A DNA stretch of 64,000 nucleotides from Mesorhizobium denitrificans (lineage in GTDB: Bacteria; Pseudomonadota; Alphaproteobacteria; Rhizobiales; Rhizobiaceae), in NCBI RefSeq assembly GCF_003403035.1, contig NZ_QURN01000003.1:248001-312000 (forward strand), read 5' to 3'. The notes beneath the pieces are model-generated. The model had not been told where the DNA came from. It worked only from the letters and a program-made list of their open reading frames with translations, and did no database searches. Positions within the stretch are counted from its first letter, which is position 1. Each line of letters starts with the position of its first letter. Both the position numbers and the translations under genes were made by a program. This document shows positions 35,807 to 44,826 of the stretch, one piece after another.

Positions 35807-36934
35807 TCAGTCCAATTTTTGCATCGATGCGTTCGCGGCGGTCGATTTCAGCGCAGCCTCGATAAAGCGCATACCCCTCACACCATCGGCGATACCGGGC
35901 AGAAAGCTCGCGCTTTGCGGCGTACCCTTTTTATACGCGGAAATGGCATCCGCAAAATCCGCGTAGAGCTGTGCGAGCGCTTCGAGAAATCCTTCGGGGT
36001 GTCCGGGAGGCAATCGAACCGGCGTCGCAGTTGAAGCCGACCCTCGCTCTATAATGCGGACTTCGCCCGGTCTTGCCAGCTTCAGCAGATTTGGCTCGAC
36101 AACACTCCATGAAAGCGAGCCTTCGTCGCCATAGACGCGAAGCGCAAGACCATTGCTATGGCCGATTGCAACCTGACTTGCCCACAGCATGCCCTTCGCG
36201 CCATCCTCAAATTGCAGCAGCATCTGGACATCATCGTCGACGCGCCTGCCGTTCACAAAAGTGGAGAGCTGTGCCGCGACCGATTCCACATGCTGTCCGC
36301 TCACATATTCGGCAAGGTGGAACGCATGGGTTCCAATATCGCCCAACGACCCGGCGCGGCCGGAACGTAGTGGGTCGGTGCGCCAAGTTGCCTGCTTGTT
36401 GCCTGTGCTTTCCACATCGCTTGCCAGCCATTCTTGCGGAAATTCGACCTGAACGACCCTGACCTTGCCAATCGCGCCAGCCTTCACCAGCCGTCGCGCC
36501 TCGCGCACCATTGCGAAACCAGCATTGGTATACGCGACAGCAAACACCACGGACTGCTTTGCGACCAGCGTTGCAAGCGCTTCGGCATCTGCAAGCGACG
36601 TTGCCAACGGCTTTTCGCACATCACATGAATGCCCGCCTCCACAAAGGCGCGCGCGGCGCTGTAATGAAGATGGTTCGGCAACACGATGCCAACTGCTTC
36701 GATGCCATCGCTGCGCGCGGCCTCCTGTTGCGCCATCTCTTCGAAATCAACGTAGCTGCGATACGATGCAATGTTCACCTGTGCGGCGCTTTCTTTGGCT
36801 CGCTCCGGCGAGGAGGAAAGTGCCGCTGCGACAAGTTCAAAGCGGTCGTCTATGCGGGCGGCAATGCGATGCGCGGCTCCAAAGAAACCGCCAATACCGC
36901 CGCCGACCATTCCAAGGCGCAATCGTCTTGCCAT
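35807..36934 (-). CDS. Gfo/Idh/MocA family oxidoreductase
   Basis: 375 residues, NAD(P)-dependent sugar or cyclitol dehydrogenase. The N-terminal Rossmann motif is LGMVGGGIGGFFGAAHR, and CEKPLATSLADAEAL carries the family lysine (EKP). The C-terminal alpha/beta sheet domain has GDIGTHAFHLAEYVSGQ with the catalytic Asp and His. It is the last gene of the six-gene minus-strand operon headed by the ROK regulator, one base beyond the ROK kinase stop. The second paralogue is at 39483-40559. Confidence 0.92.
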   Translation of the reverse strand: MARRLRLGMVGGGIGGFFGAAHRIAARIDDRFELVAAALSSSPERAKESAAQVNIASYRSYVDFEEMAQQEAARSDGIEAVGIVLPNHLHYSAARAFVEAGIHVMCEKPLATSLADAEALATLVAKQSVVFAVAYTNAGFAMVREARRLVKAGAIGKVRVVQVEFPQEWLASDVESTGNKQATWRTDPLRSGRAGSLGDIGTHAFHLAEYVSGQHVESVAAQLSTFVNGRRVDDDVQMLLQFEDGAKGMLWASQVAIGHSNGLALRVYGDEGSLSWSVVEPNLLKLARPGEVRIIERGSASTATPVRLPPGHPEGFLEALAQLYADFADAISAYKKGTPQSASFLPGIADGVRGMRFIEAALKSTAANASMQKLD

Positions 36935-36935
36935 A

Positions 36936-37844
36936 TCAGACTCCGGCTAGGGCAACATCGTCGCTCAGGCTCATCGCACCATGAATCGCCGCCTGCCAGC
37001 CCAAACTCGCCCAGCGAATGTCGAGCGCGTATACGCCACTAATGATCGGCAGCACTTGCGCTATGCGCTCTTGCAAAAGCTCTCTCGGATAATCGCCAAC
37101 ATCCACCACCCCACCGCCCAACAGCAAAATGCGCGGCGAAAGCAAGGCAACCGCAGAAGCGGCAATGCAGGCTTGAGTCCAGATAAATTCATCGATGCTC
37201 GCGCGCACTGCGGACGTCGCGTCACTGCGGAAAAGGTCTGACACCTTCACACGGTGATGATCTGCAAGTTGTGCGAGCGCTTTGCCAGACGCAAACGCTT
37301 CCACGCGCTGCGGCGTTGGATGCATATCCGGTCGATGTACCGGCATGTGGCCGATCTCAAGCGCCCAGCCGCCGCCACGAAATATGCCATCAGTGCCTAG
37401 ATATGCCGCGCCTATGCCAGTGCCAAAATAAATGGCGAGAACGTCATGCGCACCGACAACAGCGCCAGCATGGCTTTCGCCGAGCAGTTGCAATACCGTG
37501 TCCCGTTCCAGCTTCACATCGACGTCGAGTTCCTTCGAGAGCAGCGATGCGAGCCGCAAGCCGTTCAACTCGGGAATGTTTGCCGTGTTAAGCACCGTGT
37601 CCTGATCTTCCGCAAGGAAGCCGGGAACAGTCGCCACGACCGTCTTCGGACTAAATCCAGCTTCCGCGCACGCTTCGCGCAGGATCGATGCCAGTTCGCT
37701 AACCGGGAATGCTTGCCGCAGTCGCTCGGTTGAAAATGTACGGCTGTAAGGCGCGACCAATCCGCCTTGGGCGAAGCCGACCTTGACTGATGTGCCGCCA
37801 ATCTCTGCGACCGCGATTGTTCTGGGATCAGATGGCGATGTCAT
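36936..37844 (-). CDS. ROK-family sugar kinase lacking the zinc-site cysteines
   Basis: 302 residues without an N-terminal DNA-binding domain. ATP-binding wording is AVAEIGGTSVKVGFA, the catalytic Asp is in LERDTVLQLLGE, GTGIGAAYLG follows, and EIGHMPVH is the ROK EGH box. The next segment, where most ROK kinases have C-x-C-G-x-x-G-C-x-E, reads HRPDMHPTPQRVEAFASG with no cysteine. It probably phosphorylates glucose or a related hexose released by the neighbours. It overlaps the hydrolase gene by four bases. Confidence 0.88.
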   Translation of the reverse strand: MTSPSDPRTIAVAEIGGTSVKVGFAQGGLVAPYSRTFSTERLRQAFPVSELASILREACAEAGFSPKTVVATVPGFLAEDQDTVLNTANIPELNGLRLASLLSKELDVDVKLERDTVLQLLGESHAGAVVGAHDVLAIYFGTGIGAAYLGTDGIFRGGGWALEIGHMPVHRPDMHPTPQRVEAFASGKALAQLADHHRVKVSDLFRSDATSAVRASIDEFIWTQACIAASAVALLSPRILLLGGGVVDVGDYPRELLQERIAQVLPIISGVYALDIRWASLGWQAAIHGAMSLSDDVALAGV

Positions 37845-38650
37845 GCCAGCCGTTCCAGAAAATCATGGAGTGCTGCGCGGAACTCATTAACATATCGCGT
37901 GCGATCAACCGCCTTCGCCGTAATCTCGCAGAAAGTTGCGTTGGGGAAAACGCCTGCCAGTTCTCGCGCATAGGCAAGCGGATGGACGAGGTCGTGCCCG
38001 TGTCCGATTACCAGCACCGGGCAATTGATACGCTGGGCTTCCTCTCGACTAACGCCGGGGTCGTCATTCGCGATGCGCATCAGAAGATTGCCGAACTCGC
38101 GCGGTTTCGAACGCTCGAAAAAGCCCACAAGGCTGGCGAGATTGTCGGGGGCCTCGCGACGAAGCTGCCCTGCGCTTTGACCTTGCAGGAAGATTTCTCG
38201 CGCAATTTCTGGTTCGTACGACAGCAGCAGTTCACCGACTTCGGCATACACCGCCATGTTTGGCGGCGCGGGTTCGAACAACCATGCGGGACGAGCAAGC
38301 ACAAGCGCGCTTGGGCGGAGATTTCCCTTGACGGCGAGCCGGAGCGCCAGCGCCGCACCCATTGAAATGCCGCCCAAAATGGGCGCATCTACCTTCAGTT
38401 TGGTCGCCATCCGCTCGATGTCCCGCGCAAATGTCGCCAGTGAAAGTGCGTTTGCCGGGCCGTAATCCGATGTAGCGTGCCCGCGGCATTCAAGCGTTAT
38501 GCGCCGCGTTCCAGGTTGTTCTCCGAACGCCTCGGCTACCTGCTTGCGGTCGCCGCCAAGGCCGTGCTGGAAAATAAACGCCTGCCCGATTCCCTCGTCA
38601 TCGTAGGCAAGGTTCACGCCTTCGCTAAAAACGGTCGCGCTAGTCGTCAC
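37841..38650 (-). CDS. Alpha/beta hydrolase
   Basis: 269 residues. Typical fold features are AFIFQHGLGGDRKQ (oxyanion region), LGGISMGAALALRLA with the GxSxG nucleophile Ser, and INCPVLVIGHGHDLVHPL with the acid; the C-terminal catalytic His is less clear. A lactonase or esterase role in sugar breakdown is plausible from context. Both ends overlap neighbours by four bases. Confidence 0.87.
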   Translation of the reverse strand: MTTSATVFSEGVNLAYDDEGIGQAFIFQHGLGGDRKQVAEAFGEQPGTRRITLECRGHATSDYGPANALSLATFARDIERMATKLKVDAPILGGISMGAALALRLAVKGNLRPSALVLARPAWLFEPAPPNMAVYAEVGELLLSYEPEIAREIFLQGQSAGQLRREAPDNLASLVGFFERSKPREFGNLLMRIANDDPGVSREEAQRINCPVLVIGHGHDLVHPLAYARELAGVFPNATFCEITAKAVDRTRYVNEFRAALHDFLERLA

Positions 38651-39486
38651 GACTGTTCCACCTTGCTCAATGTTTTGCGGAGGAAGCTTCCGACGGCCGC
38701 CGCGTCAGAGGCATCAAGGCCGTGCGTGACCAGCGGACCATTGAAGTTTGCGCGTTTCAGCCGGGTCAGGAAATGATCGAACTCGACAACGCCCTTGCCC
38801 GCGGCAACAAAGCCGCCTTGCGTGTCGCGATCCTTCGCGTGTGCCATGGCAATTTCTTGTGCGAGCAGATCCACCGCCTGCTCTATGATCTTGCGCCGTT
38901 CGTCGCGATCTGCGCGCTCGAACAGATTGGCTGGATCAACGATTATCTTTATGCGCGCGCTGCCAACTTCATCAAGCAACCGCCGGGCGGATTGAGCATC
39001 AGAAACTACGTTCGCCAATTCAGGTTCGACGCCCAGTACAACGTCATAGCGGTCAGCCAGCACCACCGCCGAGTCCATCTCTTTGCGTAGATCGAACCAC
39101 GCGGATTCTGATGCGTTGTCCGGGTGCCAGCGCCACTGATCTTCCGCGTCTCGGGTGCCCGTGCAAAGCGACACCATCGATGTACCCATGGCAGCGCATC
39201 GCTGCATGATGACTTCCAGACGCTGCATTCCTTTCTTGCGTACCGCTACATCCGGGTGGATCATATTGTAGGTCGCAGAAACTGCCGCGATGCCTACGCC
39301 AATTCGCTTCGCCGCCTGGCCGACCTGCGCGGCGATGTTTTCGTCCAGCGCGTCCGGCATCGATGGAAGGCCCAAACAGGCCAAATTGAACTGGGCGACC
39401 TCATAGCCCGCATCAGCCACGGCACGCAGTGACTGTTCTGCACCCATTTCCGGAAAGGTCTTTGCGAAAATCCCGACTTGCATCAC
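38647..39486 (-). CDS. Xylose-isomerase-like TIM-barrel sugar epimerase/isomerase
   Basis: 279 residues of the AP_endonuc_2 superfamily. It starts MMQVGIFAKTFPEMGAEQS and has metal-ligand wording LGVEPELANVV (Glu), IIVDPANLF (Asp) and MAHAKDRDTQGGF (His, Asp). Members include epimerases, IolE-type dehydratases and the eliminases that act on 3-keto sugars. Between two Gfo/Idh dehydrogenases it may act on a keto-sugar, but this is inferred. Confidence 0.87.
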   Translation of the reverse strand: MMQVGIFAKTFPEMGAEQSLRAVADAGYEVAQFNLACLGLPSMPDALDENIAAQVGQAAKRIGVGIAAVSATYNMIHPDVAVRKKGMQRLEVIMQRCAAMGTSMVSLCTGTRDAEDQWRWHPDNASESAWFDLRKEMDSAVVLADRYDVVLGVEPELANVVSDAQSARRLLDEVGSARIKIIVDPANLFERADRDERRKIIEQAVDLLAQEIAMAHAKDRDTQGGFVAAGKGVVEFDHFLTRLKRANFNGPLVTHGLDASDAAAVGSFLRKTLSKVEQS

Positions 39487-40559
39487 AACGCCCCGGAAAC
39501 CTCGTCCAACCGAACCGGCTTTCCACTATCGACGGAGCGCGCAACCGCGACCATGCCGCGAACAGACGCAATACCATCATCGATATTCGCGCCAATCATA
39601 GGCTTGTTGTCGAGCACGACATTGGCCAGCCCCTCAAGCTGGCGGCGATAGAAATGACCGTCTGCGCCCAGCACGCGATGCCAGCTCGCATCGGCCTCGC
39701 GGAAAATATCGACCTCGCTCGATTTGTAATACCAAGGATTGTAGGTCTTCCCGAGGATGCTGCCCTTTTCGCCGTAAATCTGAAAACCTTCGTGCCAGTC
39801 CATGCGCACCGAAACAGTCAGGTCGAGATGGCCGACAACACCGTCGGCAAAATGAATGGTCATGAACCAGCAATAAGCGCCGAACCTTTCGGTCAGCCTC
39901 GCATCGACAGCTTCGATCGGCCCGAAAAGATGCCGCGCCGTATCGAGCAAATGGCTCCCATGCGCCAGCATGTAATAGCGCCGCAGATCCGACTTCGGAT
40001 TGATGGCCGGCTTGCGCGCATTCTTGCTCGTCACGATCAGCGGCTGCACGGCGTCCGTCATTGTGTAGCGATGAGTGCTGTCGCAGTACCAAGCCTTAAA
40101 TGCCAGGTGCTGCCCCATCTCCTGATCTATGAAAGCCTTCGCGGCTTCAATGCCGGGGTCGAAGCGCTTCATGTGGCCGACTTGCAAAACCTTGCCGCTT
40201 TTACGCACGGCTTCGCCCAGCTGCTCAACTTCTTCTACTGCGACGCCGAGAGGCTTTTCGCAAAGAACATGCTTGCCTGCCTCCAGCGCCATTTCGCAGG
40301 CGCGCACATGGAACGCGTCCGACGTTGCGACCACAATCGCGTCCACGTCAGGATCGGCGAGCATGTCGCCATAATCGGCGTAGGATTTGCGCGGCTGGAA
40401 CATCGCCGCCATGCGCTCGCGCAGATCGTCGGCCACATCGCATATCGCGAAAAGCTCCGCGTTGCGCGCTTTGGTGCACGATTCGAAATGTGCGGCCTGC
40501 GCGATCGGCCCACATCCGAGCACGCCCACGCGCAGCAGCCGATCATCCTTGCCTGGCAT
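39483..40559 (-). CDS. Gfo/Idh/MocA family oxidoreductase
   Basis: 358 residues. N-terminal Rossmann motif LGCGPIAQAAHFESC, family lysine in CEKPLGVAVEEVEQL, and C-terminal domain with AHGSHLLDTARHLFGPIEA carrying the catalytic His/Asp. It lies directly behind the ROK regulator (17-bp overlap) and in front of the TIM barrel (4-bp overlap). It is distinct from the paralogue at 35807, so the operon probably contains two oxidation or reduction steps. Confidence 0.92.
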   Translation of the reverse strand: MPGKDDRLLRVGVLGCGPIAQAAHFESCTKARNAELFAICDVADDLRERMAAMFQPRKSYADYGDMLADPDVDAIVVATSDAFHVRACEMALEAGKHVLCEKPLGVAVEEVEQLGEAVRKSGKVLQVGHMKRFDPGIEAAKAFIDQEMGQHLAFKAWYCDSTHRYTMTDAVQPLIVTSKNARKPAINPKSDLRRYYMLAHGSHLLDTARHLFGPIEAVDARLTERFGAYCWFMTIHFADGVVGHLDLTVSVRMDWHEGFQIYGEKGSILGKTYNPWYYKSSEVDIFREADASWHRVLGADGHFYRRQLEGLANVVLDNKPMIGANIDDGIASVRGMVAVARSVDSGKPVRLDEVSGAL

Positions 40560-41772
40560 AGAAAGTTCCTTCTAAATCATCTGCTTGTGGCCGAAGTTCA
40601 AAGCGAGGATCGCCACCCAACGCCATTTGATGAAGCACAAGCGCAGCACCCACAGCTGCACCGTTCGCGCCAATGCCGGAAAGCCCGATGGTTGGCGCCG
40701 GGTAACCCTCGACCAGCGCTGACGCCAATTGCGTTCCTACCTGTTCCTGCACGAAGGGAAAAACGGCGCTGACCGAGCCTGCTAAAACGATGCGACCAGG
40801 CTGCAGCACGCTGGAAAGAATAGCCAGCCCGCGCGCAAGCCAATGCGCCCAATCGCGCGCCGCGCTCATCGCCGCAGGCTCGCGCTCGCCCAAAGCACGC
40901 AAATAGCCATCCAGCGTAGCACCCTGCCCGCCAATGTGAGCATAGCGCGATAGCAAAGCGTCCTTGCCGATATAGGTCTCGAACCGGCCGGGGCGTTTGG
41001 CATCATAGACAAAACCTTCGGGGCCGACCGGCATGTGCCCGATCTCTCCCGCGCCGCTGAATTGGCCGCGATAGAGCCGTCCATCGCTCACGATGCCGCC
41101 GCCCACGCCGTTCTCAATCAGCACGACCAGCGTGTCGCCAACGCCCGCTGCCGTTTCTCCGTGATAGGCTTCAGCCAAGGCAACTGCGTTCGCATCGTTC
41201 TCAACGAAAACAGGCAATCGATCATTGCCTAGCTCACGCTCGACCATTTTCACGACGTCAACATCGTGCCAGCCGAGAATCGCAGCGTGATAAACAAAAT
41301 CTTTGGATGACACGAAGCCTGGCACCGCGACATTCAGGCCGAGCACGCGCGCGTTCGAACCCAGACCCGCTCGCGTCTCATGAACAAGCTCTGCAAGCAC
41401 CGAAATCGCCGCAACCGGGTCGCTGCCTGCACCTCGGAAGGGGCGCACGGATTGCGTGCGGATCGTGCCGGACAGATCAACACCGACCACCATGATGGAG
41501 TTGACGGCGATATAGGAGCCAAGAAAAAATATATCGGTTCCCGCCGTCTCGATCAGGATACCGGGACGCCCGACGCGGGCTTCGGTGTCGTCGCCTTCTC
41601 CATCCGAAGCGTCGCGCTCGCGCACGAGGCCTGTCTGCACCAGCGACTGCACAATAAGACCCGTAGTCGAGCGCGTAATATCAAGCCTGCGAGCCAGCTC
41701 CGCCCGGCTGATAGCTCCGGCAAGAAATATCTCGGAAAGCGCCTTGAGTTCGTTGGCGCTCAGCGCAGCCAT
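40543..41772 (-). CDS. ROK-family transcriptional regulator (NagC/XylR type) lacking zinc cysteines
   Basis: 409 residues. The N-terminal winged helix-turn-helix is clear (LFLAGAISRAELARRL-like, then DITRSTTGLIVQSLVQTG). The ROK sugar domain has VENDANAVALAEAYHGE, IENGVGGGIVSDG and GAGEIGHMPVG. In place of the C-x-C-G-x-x-G-C motif it has FVYDAKRPGRFETYIG without cysteine. It is the first gene of the minus-strand operon and divergent from a FrcABC-type importer; a perfect 15-bp palindrome lies between them. Confidence 0.9.
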   Translation of the reverse strand: MAALSANELKALSEIFLAGAISRAELARRLDITRSTTGLIVQSLVQTGLVRERDASDGEGDDTEARVGRPGILIETAGTDIFFLGSYIAVNSIMVVGVDLSGTIRTQSVRPFRGAGSDPVAAISVLAELVHETRAGLGSNARVLGLNVAVPGFVSSKDFVYHAAILGWHDVDVVKMVERELGNDRLPVFVENDANAVALAEAYHGETAAGVGDTLVVLIENGVGGGIVSDGRLYRGQFSGAGEIGHMPVGPEGFVYDAKRPGRFETYIGKDALLSRYAHIGGQGATLDGYLRALGEREPAAMSAARDWAHWLARGLAILSSVLQPGRIVLAGSVSAVFPFVQEQVGTQLASALVEGYPAPTIGLSGIGANGAAVGAALVLHQMALGGDPRFELRPQADDLEGTFYARQG

Positions 41773-41845
41773 TTGAACGCACCCTCATAATTTGTATCTT
41801 ATCCGTACTATTATCCCTTTCAATTCGATGTCAAAGGCAAAAACA

Positions 41846-41860
41846 TGCTGCATTGCAGCA
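41846..41860. promoter_or_regulatory. Putative ROK operator palindrome
   Basis: TGCTGCATTGCAGCA has perfect 7-bp arms around one T, in the 173-bp gap between the divergent ROK regulator and importer genes. It is placed where it could control both promoters. Binding is inferred. Confidence 0.6.
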
Positions 41861-41945
41861 TATATTTTAATCCATTCGCCTATTGACCAAGCGATCTGTA
41901 GGTGATTTTGTGCGATACAAATACAAATTGCCGTGGGAGGAAGCG

Positions 41946-42689
41946 GTGACCGTTCTTGCTCGGCTGGAGCACATCGTAAAGGATTTCGGCGCTGTCCGAG
42001 CTTTGGACGATGTTACACTCGACATCAATCACGGCGAGGTTCTCGGCCTTATGGGCGACAATGGCGCCGGGAAATCCACGCTTGTCAAAACAATCGCGGG
42101 GAACTTCCAACCCACATCCGGCAGCTATTCTCTGGACGGCCAGCCGGTGCATTTTTCGGGGCCGGCGGAGGCACGCCGCCACGGCATCGAGGTGGTCTAT
42201 CAAGACCTCGCCATTTGCGACAATCTGACTGCGGCAGCCAATGTGTTTCTAGGCCGGGAAATGATGAAGCGCGTTGGCCCGTTCAAGGTGCTCGACCACA
42301 AGGGCATGAACAGGCGCGCAAACGAAATATTCAAAGAACTCAAATCGGAAACGCGCCCTGCTGCGCTGGTCAACCGCATGTCGGGCGGGCAGCGACAAGC
42401 AGTTGCGATTGCGCGCACCCGTCTTTCCGAATCGAAGATCGTACTGATGGATGAGCCGACAGCAGCCATCAGTGTTCGTCAGGTGGCGGAAGTTCTCGCT
42501 CTTATTCGGCGCATGAAGGATCAGGGCCTGTCTGTCATCCTTATCAGCCATCGTATGCCGGACGTTTTTGAAGTTTGTGATCGCGTCGTCGTCATGCGGC
42601 GAGGCCGCAAAGTGGCCGACAAGCCAATCGCTCAATCAAGCCCCGAAGAGGTCACTGGCCTCATCACCGGCGCAATCCAGTCAGCTTGA
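41946..42689 (+). CDS. Sugar ABC transporter ATP-binding protein (single-domain, FrcA type)
   Basis: About 247 residues with one ATPase domain, as in FrcA of rhizobial fructose importers. It has Walker A GDNGAGKST, Q-loop VVYQDLAIC, signature MSGGQRQAVAIARTRL and Walker B IVLMDEPTAAIS. The GTG at 41946 is preceded by GGGAGG with a 5-base gap; an upstream ATG frame at 41883 has no such site. First gene of the importer operon. Confidence 0.91.
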   Translation: MTVLARLEHIVKDFGAVRALDDVTLDINHGEVLGLMGDNGAGKSTLVKTIAGNFQPTSGSYSLDGQPVHFSGPAEARRHGIEVVYQDLAICDNLTAAANVFLGREMMKRVGPFKVLDHKGMNRRANEIFKELKSETRPAALVNRMSGGQRQAVAIARTRLSESKIVLMDEPTAAISVRQVAEVLALIRRMKDQGLSVILISHRMPDVFEVCDRVVVMRRGRKVADKPIAQSSPEEVTGLITGAIQSA

Positions 42690-42701
42690 GGGAGGACGAC
42701 T

Positions 42702-43709
42702 ATGACAAATCATCAAGATCGCGCTCCCGGAATGGATGTGGACCTGCTGCAAGGCTCGACTTCGCCGTGGCGTGGATTGTTGCTGGCGCAAGAAAGCTGG
42801 GTTGCCCTTTCCATTCTCGTGCTTGGTCTGATCGTGAGCTTCATCGCGCCCACCTTTGCCAGCGCCGGCAATCTGCTCAACGTGTTTCAGAACGCGTGCT
42901 TCATCGGCATCATGGCGTTGGGCATGACGCCCGTTATCATTAGCGGCGGCATCGATATTTCCGTCGGTTCGATCCTGGGCATGTGCGCGGTAACGTTGGG
43001 CATCGTGCTCAATGCCGACATGCCGCTCGCGGTTGGCATTATCGCAACGCTGGCGATGGGCATTGCGTGCGGCGTGTTCAACGGCGCGATCATCTCCTAC
43101 CTGCAATTGCCGCCGTTTATCGTCACGCTAGCCACGCTCTCGATTGGCCGCAGCCTCGCTCTCGTGCTGACAAACAACGAGGTTTTCTACGAATTCGGGC
43201 AGGCCACTGCGTCAATTATCGCGCTGGGCGGCGGTTACACTTTCGGCTTTCCGAATGTCGTCTATGCACTGATCATCGGCGTCATCATCCTGCACATTTT
43301 GCTGACGATGACCCGCTGGGGCCGCTATCTTTACGCTATCGGCGGCAATGAATCGGCGGCGCGCCTCGCGGGTATTCCTGTCGATTTCATCAAGATTTCG
43401 GCTTACGCGTTCAGTGGCCTGATGGTTGCGATAACCGCTATATTTCTGGTCGGCTGGCTTGGCGCAGTCACCAACTCCATCGGCACCGGCTACGAATTGC
43501 AGGTCATCGCGTCGACCGTGATCGGCGGCGCATCGCTCAATGGCGGCTTCGGCTCGGCATTGGGCGCTGCCATCGGCGCAATTCTTGTCGAAGTCATCCG
43601 CAACGCACTTCTGATCGCGGGAGTGAATCCGTTTTGGCAAGGAACCTTCGTGGGCTGTTTCATCCTCGCGGCGGTCCTTCTGGAAAGAATCCGGTCTCTG
43701 CGTCGCTAG
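42702..43709 (+). CDS. Sugar ABC transporter permease (FrcC/RbsC family)
   Basis: 335 residues with multiple membrane segments. Family motifs ISGGIDISVGSILGMCAV, LQLPPFIVTLATLSIGRSL and YAIGGNESAARLAGIPVD are present. It starts 12 bases after the ATPase stop with GGGAGGA upstream, and the binding-protein gene follows. Confidence 0.94.
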   Translation: MTNHQDRAPGMDVDLLQGSTSPWRGLLLAQESWVALSILVLGLIVSFIAPTFASAGNLLNVFQNACFIGIMALGMTPVIISGGIDISVGSILGMCAVTLGIVLNADMPLAVGIIATLAMGIACGVFNGAIISYLQLPPFIVTLATLSIGRSLALVLTNNEVFYEFGQATASIIALGGGYTFGFPNVVYALIIGVIILHILLTMTRWGRYLYAIGGNESAARLAGIPVDFIKISAYAFSGLMVAITAIFLVGWLGAVTNSIGTGYELQVIASTVIGGASLNGGFGSALGAAIGAILVEVIRNALLIAGVNPFWQGTFVGCFILAAVLLERIRSLRR

Positions 43710-43744
43710 GCCGGCAATTGCAACACGTTTAACGGAGGAGTGGC

Positions 43745-44755
43745 ATGTCACTGAAAAATGTATTGAAGGTCACGGTTGGCGCGGCTGCGTTGGCTTTGGT
43801 CATGTCCGGTCCCGGCATGGCGCAGGAAAAAGAGTTCGCTCTGGTGTTCAAGGTTTTGAACAACGCGTTCAGCCCGCCCATTAAAGCAGGCTGCGAGGCA
43901 GCTGCTGCCAAGCTCGGCGACGTTAAATGCACGTATGTCGGCCCGACCGAATATGACGAAGCCAAGCAGGTGCAACTTGCGCAGGACATGGTAACGCGCG
44001 GCGTTGCCGGTCTTGGTGTTTCGGCAGGCAATCCGAAGGCTATGGCGCGCATCATGAAGATGGCGCAGGAAAAGGGCATTCCGGTTGTCACCTTTGACAC
44101 GGATGTTCTGCCAGAGGACGCAGGACTTCGCTCGACCTATATCGGCACCGACAATTACGAGTTCGGTCAGGCGCTTGCCCAGAAGGTTCTCGAAAGCGGC
44201 AAGAAAGGCGGAACGGTCTGCATCCAGTCCGGCGCGCCCGCTTCTGAAAACCTCAAGGCGCGCGTTCAGGGCATCCGCGACACGCTTGCTGGCGTGACGA
44301 AGGACAAGGGTGTCGAGAGTCTGACCGGCCAGAACGGCTGGACCGAGCCGGCGGGTTGCCCCGTCTACAACAATGACGACATCACGCTTGCTGCACAGCA
44401 GGTGCGCGACGTCATGACCAAAAATCCGAAGCTGGATGCCTTCGTGGCTGTTGGCGGCTGGGCGCAATATGCACCGCAGGCTTACAAGCAGGCGATGGAG
44501 CCGCTTAAGGCGCGTCTCGACAGCAAGGATCTGGTCGTTGTGTTCGGCGACAATTTTGGTCCGCAGCTTCCGTTGCTGGCTGAAGGCCTGAGCCAATTCA
44601 ACATCGGCCAGCGCCCTTACGACATGGGTTATGAAACGATCATGGCGCTCGACAAACTGACCAAGGGCGAAAAAGTCGAACCCTTCATCAAGACGGGCAC
44701 GGAAGTCTGCACGCCCGCAGATGCACTCACAACCTGCGGTAAGGTTGCTAACTAA
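43745..44755 (+). CDS. Sugar ABC transporter substrate-binding protein (FrcB type)
   Basis: 336 residues, exported; the N-terminal signal runs MSLKNVLKVTVGAAALALVM to a GMAQEK cleavage region. Mature wording is EFALVFKVLNNAFSPPIKAG, FDTDVLPEDAGLRSTYIGTD and VVFGDNFGPQL, typical of RbsB/FrcB. Several cysteine pairs in the mature protein suggest disulfides. The gene has GGAGGAGT upstream. The sugar cannot be read from sequence; the linked 3-keto-sugar-like enzymes suggest a glycoside or anhydrosugar. Confidence 0.92.
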   Translation: MSLKNVLKVTVGAAALALVMSGPGMAQEKEFALVFKVLNNAFSPPIKAGCEAAAAKLGDVKCTYVGPTEYDEAKQVQLAQDMVTRGVAGLGVSAGNPKAMARIMKMAQEKGIPVVTFDTDVLPEDAGLRSTYIGTDNYEFGQALAQKVLESGKKGGTVCIQSGAPASENLKARVQGIRDTLAGVTKDKGVESLTGQNGWTEPAGCPVYNNDDITLAAQQVRDVMTKNPKLDAFVAVGGWAQYAPQAYKQAMEPLKARLDSKDLVVVFGDNFGPQLPLLAEGLSQFNIGQRPYDMGYETIMALDKLTKGEKVEPFIKTGTEVCTPADALTTCGKVAN

Positions 44756-44771
44756 CTTACCGCTCCTCCCC

Positions 44772-44795
44772 GCTCCCGGCCTTCGCGCCGGGGGC
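44772..44795 (+). terminator. Hairpin after the binding-protein gene
   Basis: Arms GCTCCCGGC and GCCGGGGGC pair over nine positions with one mismatch/wobble around a 6-base loop, 17 bases after the stop. Only a short TTT stretch follows. It may reduce read-through into the dehydrogenase gene rather than terminate fully. Confidence 0.45.
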
Positions 44796-44826
44796 GTCAA
44801 TTTGTCAGGCTTTCCGGTGGCGAGGA

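Noticed and set aside
39429-40772. Long plus-strand open frame of 447 codons
   Set aside because: Antisense to a clear Gfo/Idh gene and the ROK regulator; no family motifs, so a shadow of high-GC coding sequence.
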